Positions 20,339 to 30,676 of a stretch of DNA of 49,062 bases are shown one piece after another. Below the pieces are notes generated by a model. The model made no database searches, was not told the DNA's origin, and was given only the letters and a program-made list of their open reading frames with translations. This DNA comes from a virus. The DNA lies in IMG/VR virus record IMGVR_UViG_3300008113_000098, positions 1-49,062 of that record. One strand, 5' to 3'. Position 1 is the first letter of the stretch. Each line of letters opens with the position of its first letter. The position numbers and the translations under genes were made by a program.

Positions 20339-23300
20339 TTTTTGTTTCTTTTTTGTATCCCAGGCATCCAAGAACAATACAGTGTATTCCCGAATAGCCT
20401 TATTCAACTCATTGATTAGACTCCTCCTTTCCTCTGGAGTCATCATCTTATTCTCGTTAATCAGGTTAATCGCACTTCGCATTTCTTGTACTTCCTTTAG
20501 CCCTTCCGAAAACACCATTGCCTGTTCAAGATCATTCTTACGATTGTTGATGATGTTCTCTACGCGCCCCACATCACCCTTATTCTCTGCATCATTCAGC
20601 GAGTTAAGTACATCTGAATATTTGTTAGCCATGTCATAGAATCTATTCACACTTCCGATATTAGATTTATCCTGAGTCGGAAGAAACTTACCCATCACTG
20701 GAACATCTTCACTAGTCGGTGCAGTACGATCAGTAAGCTTTCGATCGGCATATGCTACTGCCTTGAAAGGTTCATTGGTAAGAAACGTACGCATAATGTC
20801 ATCCCAGTTTGCAGCAGGAATTCCAGTCTTATCACCCAAAGTTCTAGCCAATGTAGTGGTATTCTGGAATCGCTGATCTCCCGCCATTTGATTATTCGTA
20901 GCTCCTCCCGAAGGAATTAACCCTTCTCCCAAGCCAAGATACTTCTGCCCAAGAGTAGTATTAACTAGAGCCTGAGTAGAAAGAGGAAGAATATTAACAG
21001 CGGTTTGTCCCCAAATACCTTGCATCAATTGTTCGACTGCCTGTGGATTATTACCAAACATTTTATCTAGTACAGTCTCGACTCCTGTACCAAAAACTTG
21101 ACCATAAAGATATGGCTTAGGAATTCGGATGACGGGATTCTCCTCACCAAACCTCACATAGAAGTAATTCTCGCCTCCCTTACTTCCCCGCAGTTGTTGG
21201 ATTTCTGCGTCATCCTTCCCATAGTACCAGAGAGTTGCGGCGGGAATACCAATACCAGCTAATCCCTTCATTGCAACAAGCTCTGGATTATTTCGAACTT
21301 GTGTTGCAAACTTATCAGCAGATTGAATACCCATGTTCATGAATGCAGTAATACGCGCAGCACTCTGCATCTTAGAACCAATCTGTTGAGGATCTGCAAT
21401 CACCGCTCGGAAGATTCGAGCAGCCTCACTGTCACTTCCTCCCTTCTCAAACACGCGCATTGCTGCGCCCATACGAGAAGCCTGAGAAAGGGAAGCAGAT
21501 ATTTCTTCTAGCTTACGAAGAACACTAGGCATTTCATTTGCTGCTCGCCGCTTCATCTCCTCGAAAGAAGTAGCAGCAAATCCTCCAGTCGGTCCTACAT
21601 ATCTTCCTCCAATTCCACCGCCCGCAGAGAGAACGCGCTGATAAAGTTCTCCTTCATTATGTACTTCCTTAAGTCCCTTGATCGTATCAACGAAGAGAGA
21701 AACGGCTCCCTTTAATCCAGGCTTAACATTAGGATCATTAACATACACTTCGGCCATATCTCGCATAGGACCAAGAAGTGTCATGTCATTAACTAGAGAG
21801 AACAGTGTACGAGGAACACTCTCAAGCTTCTGTCCAATCTGCCCGAAGAATCCAAGTTCTGCCGGACCCTCAAATCCATTGAACATTTCCATGAAGTCAT
21901 CTCCGAACTGAATGGTAGACATCTTACCATCCTTGAGATAACTCACGGTCTTGCTTGACTTATCTACACTAGTAGATGCAATCAGATTTGCAACTTTCCT
22001 TGCAGCTACCTCATTCATATCAGGATTAGCTTTCTTTACAGCATCTAGCGTACGCTGTAGAATCTTTTGATTTGTCTCTACGATTCGAGCAGAGCTTGCA
22101 TACTTATCTTTATCTGCTGAGATAACATCATGAAGCCGTTGCCACATACGAGTCTTCTCTGTAGCAGCAATGGCAATCTGAGTATTTTCAATATGCTTTA
22201 CAACAGGATTAAATACTAGTTCGCTGCCGCCAGTTCTTCCGATTCGAAATCCAAATGGATCTCCTCTTCCTTGAAGTGCCCGCGCCGCAGGCGCATAATC
22301 AATCTTCATCCATTCATCTGCAACTTCATCACCAACGAGATCTCTCATATATTCTGCCATCATCTTGCTGCGAAGAAAGAACTCTTCACCCGCGGCAGCA
22401 ATATCAGGAGCTTCTCGCATAATTCTTTCCATCTCTTTCTGCCCCCATTCAGGAGTAAATCCAGGAATGGTAAGCTTAACACTAGCTCTTACATTAGGAT
22501 CGGCAGAATTTGCAAGCTGCTTTGCAATCACGTATCCATTGAGCTTAGCCAGACTCGCATCATCCGTACCAGACATCTCAAGAATAGCTTTCATTGACTT
22601 AACATCCTTACCGTCTATCTTTGCATTCACCCATTCACCAGTCTTCTTGTCTAGAAGCTTTGGCTGCACTTCGAGATTCTGATACACACGTCCATTGTTG
22701 CCGGAGAGAAGTAGAGACATATCATAAGGATCTCTAGCTTCTCCCGAACCAAAGATCTTAAGTGCTCCCTTATAATTAACATACTGCTCACGAGTTTTCT
22801 GAAACCAACCAGCAATAGAGCTATATGCGGAAGGGCTCTTGGGACGTTCTCCCGCAACCAGGGCTTCCACAGTTCCTAGCTTTGCATTGGGATCAAGACG
22901 AATAGGACCCTCGAAATCAATATTATCTTGCAGTCGTTGGAGTGCAGAAACAGTAGGAGTAGGTGAAGCCCAGTTATATTGAGGAAGCTTGATTCCTTCG
23001 ATCTTAGTTACAGAATCAAGAAGCTTATCGAACTGCTCTGTAGTGATAGCACCTCGATGCAGATTGTACATATTATCTGCAAGGTCAATGAGCTTCTGTT
23101 GTTCTGCCTCAAGAGCAGAAACATTAGTTACTGTAGGACCATCCACTTCCAGAGAGCGAAGAATCTTGTTTACATTTGAGTAAGACTTCTTGAGTTCGGT
23201 AGGTACGATAGCAGAATTAGAAACCGGATTCTTCTTGGTTCCAATAAATCCCGAACGAAAAAGCTTTGCTGCATCTTTAGCAGTTTGTCTAGCACCTGTA

Positions 23301-24031
23301 ACAGCCTGCTCAAATGCAACATTCATTGGATCGGGAGGAACCATATCTGCATTAAGAGAGTTTAACTTATATTGCTTTGCAGCTTGACTGAAAGCTCGTG
23401 CACCCATAATAGAATTTAATGCTGCTCCAATTCCTGCACCCGCAAGAGGAACCATACCTCCCGCATCTTCTGGAGTAGTAAGAGCAGTAGTAGCATAAGA
23501 CCCTGCAATTTCTGCTGGAAGAGAAGTAATGCCCGCAGCAATACCCTTCTGTACTGTACGATTAGAAGAAGCTAACTGAGAAATCTTTGCAGCAGTATTT
23601 GCAAACTTAGTACGAGCTAGGCTAGAAGTAATAGGATTGAAGATAGTCTTAGCTAGTGCTCCACCCACTACAGCAGAGGGAAGGACAGTTCCTACGAATT
23701 CAGCAGACTTTTCTCCAAAGGTATTAGCTGGATCGGATGCAAGATTCGCACGATGCTTATTAGCAGTCTCACGAAACCTATCCGAAATATCCGAGAAGAA
23801 ACTTCTCTCTTTGCCTAAACCTTCTGCAACTTTTCCAAGCCCACCGAAAACATTAGCTGCAATATCTCCCCCTCCTGCGACCGCGGCAGACACGCCACGA
23901 TCGAAGAGGGTATTCTTTTTTACGGGACTTGGAGAGGCTGCTGCTGCCAAGAAATCAGGATCAATTTCAGTTGTATCGTCTGCTGCTGCACGAAGAAAAT
24001 CTGGATCAATGGGTTGAAAAGGTAGAGTCAT
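20336..24031 (-). CDS. Large polyvalent protein, probable ejected internal virion protein (LPD38-like)
   Basis: This 1231-residue protein is the last late gene. The N-terminal 230 residues are Ala/Gly-rich with hydrophobic stretches (AAVAGGGDIAANVFGGLGKV, MVPLAGAGIGAALNSIMGAR). The middle is long and helical. The part around residues 720-1000 (TLFSLVNDMTLLGPMRDMAE, SADKFATQVRNNPELVAMKG) resembles LPD38-type large polyvalent proteins seen in podophage ejection proteins. It probably leaves the capsid with the DNA and helps it cross the periplasm. TAATG couples it to the gene upstream. Confidence 0.72.
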   Translation of the reverse strand: MTLPFQPIDPDFLRAAADDTTEIDPDFLAAAASPSPVKKNTLFDRGVSAAVAGGGDIAANVFGGLGKVAEGLGKERSFFSDISDRFRETANKHRANLASDPANTFGEKSAEFVGTVLPSAVVGGALAKTIFNPITSSLARTKFANTAAKISQLASSNRTVQKGIAAGITSLPAEIAGSYATTALTTPEDAGGMVPLAGAGIGAALNSIMGARAFSQAAKQYKLNSLNADMVPPDPMNVAFEQAVTGARQTAKDAAKLFRSGFIGTKKNPVSNSAIVPTELKKSYSNVNKILRSLEVDGPTVTNVSALEAEQQKLIDLADNMYNLHRGAITTEQFDKLLDSVTKIEGIKLPQYNWASPTPTVSALQRLQDNIDFEGPIRLDPNAKLGTVEALVAGERPKSPSAYSSIAGWFQKTREQYVNYKGALKIFGSGEARDPYDMSLLLSGNNGRVYQNLEVQPKLLDKKTGEWVNAKIDGKDVKSMKAILEMSGTDDASLAKLNGYVIAKQLANSADPNVRASVKLTIPGFTPEWGQKEMERIMREAPDIAAAGEEFFLRSKMMAEYMRDLVGDEVADEWMKIDYAPAARALQGRGDPFGFRIGRTGGSELVFNPVVKHIENTQIAIAATEKTRMWQRLHDVISADKDKYASSARIVETNQKILQRTLDAVKKANPDMNEVAARKVANLIASTSVDKSSKTVSYLKDGKMSTIQFGDDFMEMFNGFEGPAELGFFGQIGQKLESVPRTLFSLVNDMTLLGPMRDMAEVYVNDPNVKPGLKGAVSLFVDTIKGLKEVHNEGELYQRVLSAGGGIGGRYVGPTGGFAATSFEEMKRRAANEMPSVLRKLEEISASLSQASRMGAAMRVFEKGGSDSEAARIFRAVIADPQQIGSKMQSAARITAFMNMGIQSADKFATQVRNNPELVAMKGLAGIGIPAATLWYYGKDDAEIQQLRGSKGGENYFYVRFGEENPVIRIPKPYLYGQVFGTGVETVLDKMFGNNPQAVEQLMQGIWGQTAVNILPLSTQALVNTTLGQKYLGLGEGLIPSGGATNNQMAGDQRFQNTTTLARTLGDKTGIPAANWDDIMRTFLTNEPFKAVAYADRKLTDRTAPTSEDVPVMGKFLPTQDKSNIGSVNRFYDMANKYSDVLNSLNDAENKGDVGRVENIINNRKNDLEQAMVFSEGLKEVQEMRSAINLINENKMMTPEERRSLINELNKAIREYTVLFLDAWDTKKKQK

Positions 24032-25194
24032 TATTTAGCTCCTTGTAAGTTCCATGCAGCTTGCATACGACGAGCATAAGCTTGCTCAGTTTCTTGCGCA
24101 AGCCGAGGATTGGCCTGCTTCCATTTGGTAATCCACTGTTGCTTTGAACTCGTGGTAGGCTGAGTTTGTTGGGTTTGATTTGGAATAGAAGGCTTGCCAA
24201 AGAAACTACCGGGAGGAACATTCGGAGGAGGATCCAATGTTTCATTCTGAGGATTAAATGCTCCAGGATACTTGCCACCAAATTCCTTTTGAAGCATGAC
24301 TTGATAAGCATTTACCATTTCTTTGTGTTCCTGACGAGCCTCACCCAGGGCAGCCAATGCAGAATTATATTGCTCCGGTTGCATGGACTGTCCCGCCAAG
24401 CCCAAATCATTAAGAGCTTTTTGAGCAGCATTAATCTTTGCCTGTGCGTTATCTACGCCACGCTCCATGAATTGCAGACCTAAAAGTTTTTCTTCTGGTC
24501 CGCGCAGGCTAGACATTCGGAACTGTGCAGCTAATCCAACGCGCTGCTTATACAAATCAACTAAAGTATTAAAGGCAGGAGCAAGAGTTCTATCATTAGT
24601 AATGCGCTGTAGTTCTGGAGTTTCAATCTTTCCATTAACAAAGTCTATTACAGCCCGCTGAAGATTAATATTCTCTGTAGGATACTTAACCTTGAGAGTT
24701 CCCATAAGAGTATTGAACTCTTCCTTTTCCCGAAGTTCCATATCATTTAGTTTGATCTCCTGCTCATTCTTTCGAATATTACCCTTCTTCTCATCTACTC
24801 CTAAACCGAAGAAAGTTCCTTCTCGTTGAAGAGTAGTAGTAGACTTAGTTCCAGCTCTTCCCGCCATTCTTTCTTGAAGCTGCTCTGGCGTAAGAGTCTG
24901 TAGAAATTTATTAAGTTCTCGCTGATCCTTGAGTTGCTGTCCTTCCTCAATAGTACCAATACCACTCTTATCATAATTCTTGAATCCCATAGCTTTAGCA
25001 AATGCTTGCCGAGCCGTTGGATCCATATTAGAAATTTGTCCAATGAGAGTCGGATCTTGCTGGACCATCCTCTCGAACTTCTTTTGTGCTACATTGTCAG
25101 GCTGAATAAGAGCAGGAAGCTGAGCAAAAAGATTGGTAAATGCTCCGTTCTTGTTTGCTTCATCCCACCAACCGGGAAGATAAGAGATGGACAT
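24031..25194 (-). CDS. Probable internal virion protein
   Basis: This 387-residue protein is helical, with coiled-coil stretches (NIRKNEQEIKLNDMELREKE, GVDNAQAKINAAQKALNDLG) and a Pro/Gln/Thr-rich linker near residue 325 before a short basic end. The start is ATG 25194, overlapping the TAA of the preceding gene. A GTG five codons earlier is less likely. Its place between the Asn/Gln-rich protein and the 1231-residue protein suits a podovirus ejection set. No catalytic motif is seen. Confidence 0.65.
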   Translation of the reverse strand: MSISYLPGWWDEANKNGAFTNLFAQLPALIQPDNVAQKKFERMVQQDPTLIGQISNMDPTARQAFAKAMGFKNYDKSGIGTIEEGQQLKDQRELNKFLQTLTPEQLQERMAGRAGTKSTTTLQREGTFFGLGVDEKKGNIRKNEQEIKLNDMELREKEEFNTLMGTLKVKYPTENINLQRAVIDFVNGKIETPELQRITNDRTLAPAFNTLVDLYKQRVGLAAQFRMSSLRGPEEKLLGLQFMERGVDNAQAKINAAQKALNDLGLAGQSMQPEQYNSALAALGEARQEHKEMVNAYQVMLQKEFGGKYPGAFNPQNETLDPPPNVPPGSFFGKPSIPNQTQQTQPTTSSKQQWITKWKQANPRLAQETEQAYARRMQAAWNLQGAK

Positions 25195-26858
25195 TAGAAG
25201 GTTCTCCACTGGGCCATCGGAGCCATAGAACCTAGAGCATTCATATTACCAGTAGGAATATTAACAGGAGGCATCTGAGGAATATTACCTCCACCTCCTC
25301 TACCTCCAAACGGATTTCCACCGCCGCCCATAAGCCAAGCACTTCCAAGTTGACCCAGCATATTAGCTCCCTGAGCCCACGGAGAAGGCTGCGAAATAAC
25401 TTGAGCCTGTGGAGTGCCAAGAGCATTAGATTGCTGGAACCCACCAAAGAGCTGACCGAGCATACCCATCATATTAGAGTTACCGAGTGCGTTCATATTC
25501 ATACCAGAATTAATCAGGCTATTGAACATATTGTTATTCATTCCCATGTTCTGAGAATTCAGTTGATTAGTCCCCAAACCAAACTGAGCCATATTGTTTG
25601 CATTAGCAAGATTGAAATTATTCTGCATTCCTGCCATGCCCATTGCATTAGCGTTGTTATTCTGCATAGCATTGTTGTTAAGACCCGCCGCTCCAAGACC
25701 GAAGTTATTTCCCATCTGTTGATTCTGGAGATTGGCTCCAAGCATATTCATGTTAACATTATTCGTCTGTCCTGCATTAAACATAGACTGCTGATTGCCG
25801 AGACCAAGCTGTTCAAGATTCTGTCCACGCATCCCAAGTCCAGTAGACATATCTTGTCCGCGGCCTGCAACAGCAGCACTAGTCAAAGCATTAAGAGCAG
25901 AGATTTGATTCTGATTTCCCTGAATTCCGCCCTGCATATTTGCAATAGAAGTCTGAACATTCTGTCCGCGATTCTGCAAACCGACATTTGCCATTGCATT
26001 ACGGTCAGCAAGATCCTGTCCCATAAGTTGCATGGCTTGTCCGCGACGAGCAGAAGCATCTTGAGCTGCAAGTTCTGCATTCATATTAGACTCTGCAAAT
26101 TGTGCACCAGTGCCCAAACCTCCTGCACCTTCTGCACCGAATCGCGCACGCATATCTGCAACGGCCCGCATACGATTACGTTCCATCAAAGGATCCTGAC
26201 CTAACGTATCATAAGCTTGCCTAAAATCCATTCCCTGATTCATGTTAACTTCTGGTCCCGCACCAGCAGCACTAAACCCGCCACCCATATTAAGGTTATT
26301 AGAGCCACGGGAAATGAGATCATTAAGCGTTCCACTAAACCCACTATTAACTCCACCGAGATTCTGTTGCGTATTAAAATTAGCAGTAGCCGTATTTCCG
26401 AAACCACTCAAATCAGCCCTGCCAGTCATTCCCGCACCGAAGTTAGTGGGAAGCTGAGAAAGATTTGCACCAGCAAACTGCTGAGAATTGTAGGGATTCT
26501 GGAAATTAGTGGGAGCATTGAACTGGCTAGGATCTGCAAGTGCATTACGAAGTTGTCCGAATGCTCCACTATTGTCTTGAACCTGACCAGTCAATGCATT
26601 GTTGAATGCGTTACCGAAAGCACTTCCCGATTGTTGTGCGGGTTGGTTAGCGTTAGATTGCTGCTGACGGGACCAATTCTCGAAGTTTGTGTTAGGATTA
26701 TTTCTATCAAACTGCTGAAGAAATTGAGGATTTGCGGGAGAAAGCATAGGTGTTCCACCCCCGCCAACCGTTCGCAATTGTCCCAGAAGGAAGTTATTAA
26801 ATTCATCTGCAACTGGTGTTGCACTTCCTCCGCCTACTTGCCTAGTTCTTGCACCCAT
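25194..26858 (-). CDS. Asn/Gln/Met/Gly-rich repeat protein, putative ejection protein
   Basis: This 554-residue protein is of very low complexity. Residues 60-200 are N/Q/F/G-rich, and 290-450 are loose repeats around NxNMxGLGxQNxxMGN. The last 60 residues are Gly/Pro-rich (GGGGNPFGGRGGGGNIPQMP). A helical island (RNRMRAVADMRARFGAEGAG) sits near 230. Such N/Q/M-rich chains in podoviruses are often internal or pilot proteins packed beside the portal. AGAGGAATAAAAG is the ribosome site. A prion-like aggregating role is possible but unproven. Confidence 0.65.
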   Translation of the reverse strand: MGARTRQVGGGSATPVADEFNNFLLGQLRTVGGGGTPMLSPANPQFLQQFDRNNPNTNFENWSRQQQSNANQPAQQSGSAFGNAFNNALTGQVQDNSGAFGQLRNALADPSQFNAPTNFQNPYNSQQFAGANLSQLPTNFGAGMTGRADLSGFGNTATANFNTQQNLGGVNSGFSGTLNDLISRGSNNLNMGGGFSAAGAGPEVNMNQGMDFRQAYDTLGQDPLMERNRMRAVADMRARFGAEGAGGLGTGAQFAESNMNAELAAQDASARRGQAMQLMGQDLADRNAMANVGLQNRGQNVQTSIANMQGGIQGNQNQISALNALTSAAVAGRGQDMSTGLGMRGQNLEQLGLGNQQSMFNAGQTNNVNMNMLGANLQNQQMGNNFGLGAAGLNNNAMQNNNANAMGMAGMQNNFNLANANNMAQFGLGTNQLNSQNMGMNNNMFNSLINSGMNMNALGNSNMMGMLGQLFGGFQQSNALGTPQAQVISQPSPWAQGANMLGQLGSAWLMGGGGNPFGGRGGGGNIPQMPPVNIPTGNMNALGSMAPMAQWRTF

Positions 26859-26861
26859 CTT

Positions 26862-27413
26862 TTATTCCTCTTTGCTTGAAAGAAGTTCACGCCTGAGTAC
26901 GCCGTATTGCACGGCATCAAACCACTTCCCTTTCCAATACGAACAGGATCGCTTCCTACCTTCCAGCTTAAATCCAATTCGACTAACGAACTGAAATACC
27001 TTCTCGTTAACATAGCAAGGCAATGAAACGTTAAGGCGCTGGAAACTTGGAAACTCTTCAAACACGTGCCTCATCATCTCCACCGTAAGAGCTTCTCGTC
27101 CTTCGAGCTTACGATCAAAGAAGGTGAAGTGTGCATCTGCCTGTTCAGGGAAAATCTCTGTTAAATAGAATACTCCGACAAAATCATCCACGACCCAAAA
27201 GAGTCCTGTGGGATATGGATTGCCGTCCTTCGTAGTGAAGAAGTGTCTCATGAAGTCTTCGGGCGATTCTAGCTTCCTACCAAAGATCACAGGAAACTGA
27301 GAAGCCTTCTGCCAGAACTTCACAAGATTGTCGGAAGTAAACACAAGCGGATAGATATGTCGTGTAACAACTCCTTTCTTCTCGTTGCACACAACAGATA
27401 GAACTGGATTCAT
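26862..27413 (-). CDS. GNAT-fold acetyltransferase-like protein
   Basis: This 183-residue protein has GLFWVVDDFVGVFYLTEIFP, AHFTFFDRKLEGREALTVEM, FPSFQRLNVSLPCYVNEKVF, QFVSRIGFKLEGRKRSCSYW and then YGVLRREL. These reproduce the strand-helix order of GNAT enzymes, including the V-h-N-E-K-V-F segment and G-F-K-x-E-G near the end. The P-loop-like RxxGxG motif is altered (RKLEGREA). Genes like this occur inside podovirus structural blocks. The substrate is unknown. It overlaps the nozzle gene's stop codon by ATGA. Confidence 0.78.
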   Translation of the reverse strand: MNPVLSVVCNEKKGVVTRHIYPLVFTSDNLVKFWQKASQFPVIFGRKLESPEDFMRHFFTTKDGNPYPTGLFWVVDDFVGVFYLTEIFPEQADAHFTFFDRKLEGREALTVEMMRHVFEEFPSFQRLNVSLPCYVNEKVFQFVSRIGFKLEGRKRSCSYWKGKWFDAVQYGVLRRELLSSKEE

Positions 27414-28990
27414 GGGTTCTTGTCTTGGCCTGAGGTGGATGCTTCTAGTTTGTATTCGAGCCAGTGAAACTGTCCCGAAGAAGACCTAACTCTCCACTGA
27501 AATTCGTTTGCACGTATAAGTTTCGTTGCATAAATTCTAATTCGATTGAGTGTACTCTCGAAAGGAATAGTCTTCCATGGAATCCATGCAGTTCGACCAT
27601 TCTTTCTAAATTCAATCGTGAGACTTCCATTTCTAATAGGTCGAATCAACATCATCAACCTAGAAATTTCCAGGTCATCAGTTGAGTTTCGATATACCTT
27701 AGAAGTAAAGCAGAACTCACCTGAGCCTGCATCTACATCTTCTTCACTTCTAATGTCTCCATTAGTATATCCTATATGATTCTTTGGAGGTGTAGCAGCA
27801 ATCAGACCGATAGCTCCATAGTTAGCATTGGCAGCAGTAAGTTGTCCATAAGTTCCGGTCAGTTGTCCGTAAGTAAGTCGGGATGCTCCGCCGTCTACCG
27901 GATAATAACCATAAGCTCCTTCGATATCTTCATAGCTCCAAGACTTCGTAGAGAAGTTATAGAAGAATACGCGAGAGTTAGTGGAAGCAGTGGAAGGAAC
28001 AGTAAGAATGTAAGTCTCATTTGTCATATCATAAGATCCCCACACGAGATCATTAGAGGTAACTGCACTTCTCAATTCATCCTTGATAGGATCTCCAATC
28101 TCTTCTGGCCTACCACCGACTACATAGTTATAGACTTGATTCGTTCGTCTGTCGTACCAAGTAATACCACTCTTTGTCTGCGTAGCCGAACCTGGACAAT
28201 CACAGCCCAAATAATTAAATGCAGCTTGAAAGGCGAAGGGATTAGATGCTACGGGTCTTTTCGTGGCAGTCCATAGAGAACGCTCACGAAGAATAAGCAT
28301 AATAGAAGCAAATGCAAATAAGCCAGTAATTGGGTCAGCATAATCCGACTGAGCCTCTTGTAGTGGAGTAGATCCCGCAGAGATATCGTTGATGGGATTC
28401 CACTCTGTGAAATTAAAGTCTCCGCTCCAGCCAAGAAGAATGGGATTCGGAGAAGGGCCGGCGAGATTAGCAGCTACAATGCGATTAAAGAAGGCACAGA
28501 CGTAACGATACCTTCCCGCATTCCCCAAATTACCGTAGCTTGTGACAGTAGAATTCATTACCTGAATCGGATTAGCTCCATTGTTTGTAAAGATGAAATA
28601 GTCTTGTGCTGCGTCAGCAGTAGTGATGAATCTAATTCCATCTGTATTTGTTCCCGCAAGAGAGCCAGTTACTATTGAGTAGCTTCCTCCCGCATAGCGA
28701 TCTACCCTAGAACGAGAGAAGCGAAGTACGATGTTAGTCTTATCAAATCTCGCATACTCCGTGAACATCAGAATCGGAAGAGAATCGGGCTTGGTTCCTG
28801 GGATAAGAGTCTTACCCGGAGCCCGCATAGTATAATCTGCGCGAGTTCTTGCTCCACGAAGTTCTGTCGAGATTCCATTGGGAAGATCAGCGGGATCAAT
28901 ACGTGAGTTCATTCCTCCTGAAATTCTTGCTTCTGCTATTGGACTGATCGTAGGTAGTTCTACTTGAGTGGGAGGAACAATGTATCTCAT
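27410..28990 (-). CDS. Tail nozzle / DNA-stabilisation-type protein
   Basis: This 526-residue beta-rich protein has an N-terminal GGMNSRIDPADLPNGISTEL that resembles the start of P22 gp10/T7 gp12-like tail tubular proteins. Propeller-like repeats follow (IVTGSLAGTN, FTNNGANPIQVM, GWSGDFNFTEWNPINDI, ALRERSLWTAT). It sits after the fibre-like genes and before the GNAT and ejection genes, where the nozzle usually lies. TAATG couples it to the gene at 28990. Assignment is by fold pattern and order only. Confidence 0.62.
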   Translation of the reverse strand: MRYIVPPTQVELPTISPIAEARISGGMNSRIDPADLPNGISTELRGARTRADYTMRAPGKTLIPGTKPDSLPILMFTEYARFDKTNIVLRFSRSRVDRYAGGSYSIVTGSLAGTNTDGIRFITTADAAQDYFIFTNNGANPIQVMNSTVTSYGNLGNAGRYRYVCAFFNRIVAANLAGPSPNPILLGWSGDFNFTEWNPINDISAGSTPLQEAQSDYADPITGLFAFASIMLILRERSLWTATKRPVASNPFAFQAAFNYLGCDCPGSATQTKSGITWYDRRTNQVYNYVVGGRPEEIGDPIKDELRSAVTSNDLVWGSYDMTNETYILTVPSTASTNSRVFFYNFSTKSWSYEDIEGAYGYYPVDGGASRLTYGQLTGTYGQLTAANANYGAIGLIAATPPKNHIGYTNGDIRSEEDVDAGSGEFCFTSKVYRNSTDDLEISRLMMLIRPIRNGSLTIEFRKNGRTAWIPWKTIPFESTLNRIRIYATKLIRANEFQWRVRSSSGQFHWLEYKLEASTSGQDKNP

Positions 28991-29772
28991 TATCCCACCT
29001 TGATAGCTAGAAGGTTTGTTGCATTGTTGCCGTTCGCGTATGGAGCAGGAAGTTCCGGAATTACACTACAAGTTCCAGCTAAATCAGAAGTAGCCTGCAA
29101 AGTGAATGTAAGATTAGAAGCTATGGACACTATGCACGAGAGAGATAATGTATCTATATTTGGATTCTGGTTATGTAGAATTGACTGAGCGGAAGAATAA
29201 TTAGTAGTACCTTCTCGAATACGAGCTATTACCTGACAAGCGTTAGCAGAAGTATTACGGAAAGTAACTTGTCCCTTAATTAACCATGTACCAACAGTTA
29301 AGCTAAGAGATGCAATATTATAGTAGGTACCTGCTACAGCAATTACAACGGGTGTAGCTAGAACAGAAGAGAGAGGAGAGAGATTAGGAATTGGTGCACC
29401 TCCTTGTTCTCTCCAAACTCCCGCCGTGCGAACAAAGGCATACACCCGACCATTAGATAACAGAAGATTCGCACCCGAAGTGGTAAAAATATTGGGAGAG
29501 TTCTGAAGTGTAGTCTGTCCGTCTCCTACTACAATAATATACTGTCCTTCCTGTCCACCTACAAAATTAGTAACAGTAACAGGAATTGCATTGATGAAAC
29601 GAAGTCGAGTTAGATTTAATACAGAGGGGGTGGTATCTGATCGGGGAACTAACTCTAGAGGAGTTTCGGAGAGTTCTTCAAACTTAACGGGTCCTGCAAA
29701 CTCCACCGGATCTGCAATACGAATAGGCATTCCACTGGAGACTTCTAGTATTTCTCGGAAGTTATTAATCAT
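28990..29772 (-). CDS. Fibre-type structural protein
   Basis: This 260-residue protein is nearly all beta. Residues 140-250 (VVIAVAGTYYNIASLSLTVG, WLIKGQVTFRNTSANACQVI) look like a TNF/C1q-like jelly roll, a common trimeric tip of tail fibres. The first 60 residues may form the attachment stalk (IADPVEFAGPVKFEEL). It probably belongs to the short-tail fibre set. Confidence 0.6.
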   Translation of the reverse strand: MINNFREILEVSSGMPIRIADPVEFAGPVKFEELSETPLELVPRSDTTPSVLNLTRLRFINAIPVTVTNFVGGQEGQYIIVVGDGQTTLQNSPNIFTTSGANLLLSNGRVYAFVRTAGVWREQGGAPIPNLSPLSSVLATPVVIAVAGTYYNIASLSLTVGTWLIKGQVTFRNTSANACQVIARIREGTTNYSSAQSILHNQNPNIDTLSLSCIVSIASNLTFTLQATSDLAGTCSVIPELPAPYANGNNATNLLAIKVG

Positions 29773-30676
29773 AGTAGAGTACCTGCACTACGCCTTCAAA
29801 GCCAGGAGAAGTGGTTAGTCTTGGAGGAACAATAATAGGCAATCCGCCTTCTCCGTATTGATCGGGAAAGTCATTGTTAGTATCAAAACTACTATCATCA
29901 ATACTTAGCAGGATATCTGAATTTCTTCTTGCACCTGATTGTCGAATAATACCAGAAGTAGAATAAGCAGGAGAAGCAAAAATTCCACTCGTACTTGAAA
30001 CCGTCCCAGCCGAAGTCAATTCTACAGCATTATTACCAAGAATTTGATTAGCAGTGTTTCCCGCCGCATCTCTGCGAAGATAGGACACCCCTCCACTATC
30101 TTTATTTACTTTGTGAAAAAATGTACCGGCCGGAGGAACTATGTTAGTAAATCTTACACCAAAACTACCAAAGCCATAGTCTCCAGGAATATTACTTTCA
30201 TCACTTCCACTTCCTACTACTATCAGGTCACAGCGAGCCGGAACAGTATCAAAAGTAAAGGATCCAATTCCACGGTAGCGAATTCGCTGATAGCGTAAAG
30301 TTGTTAGCTGTACATTGCCTGACATAGCTATTTGAGTTCCCCTATTGCCAAACCCATCAGTGGAATAAACAGCAAGACGATAATGATGATTCTTTATGCG
30401 AGAAGTTAATGTAACATTACGTGGAAATGTACCTGACGTAGTAATAAACGAAGTGGCACTGGCATCATAACTATCCGCTGCTGTCGTAGAACCACCACGT
30501 ACAACAAGAAGATAACCAAATGTCCAGGAAGGAGGAGCAACAGGAAAAGTGACAGAAACGCTAAAGGTATTTCCATATGTAACTAGATCCGCTGTATCTA
30601 CTCCGGATACACTCTCTACAATAGAAGCGGAGCCGAATGTAGGAGGAATAACTCCGGGAATAATTCTAGCTAACAT
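29765..30676 (-). CDS. Putative virion/tail protein
   Basis: This 303-residue Ser/Thr/Gly-rich protein has a fibronectin-like first half (SVSVTFPVAPPSWTFGYLLV) and a Gly-rich end (SPGFEGVVQVLYYD), the latter typical of glycine-rich phage fibre tips. It overlaps neighbours by 8 and 11 bp within a tight late operon. No enzyme motif is visible. Confidence 0.58.
   Translation of the reverse strand: MLARIIPGVIPPTFGSASIVESVSGVDTADLVTYGNTFSVSVTFPVAPPSWTFGYLLVVRGGSTTAADSYDASATSFITTSGTFPRNVTLTSRIKNHHYRLAVYSTDGFGNRGTQIAMSGNVQLTTLRYQRIRYRGIGSFTFDTVPARCDLIVVGSGSDESNIPGDYGFGSFGVRFTNIVPPAGTFFHKVNKDSGGVSYLRRDAAGNTANQILGNNAVELTSAGTVSSTSGIFASPAYSTSGIIRQSGARRNSDILLSIDDSSFDTNNDFPDQYGEGGLPIIVPPRLTTSPGFEGVVQVLYYD

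Noticed and set aside
25350-26879. Long + strand frames opposite the Asn/Gln-rich gene
   Set aside because: Reflect the low-complexity sense gene, and start without ribosome sites.
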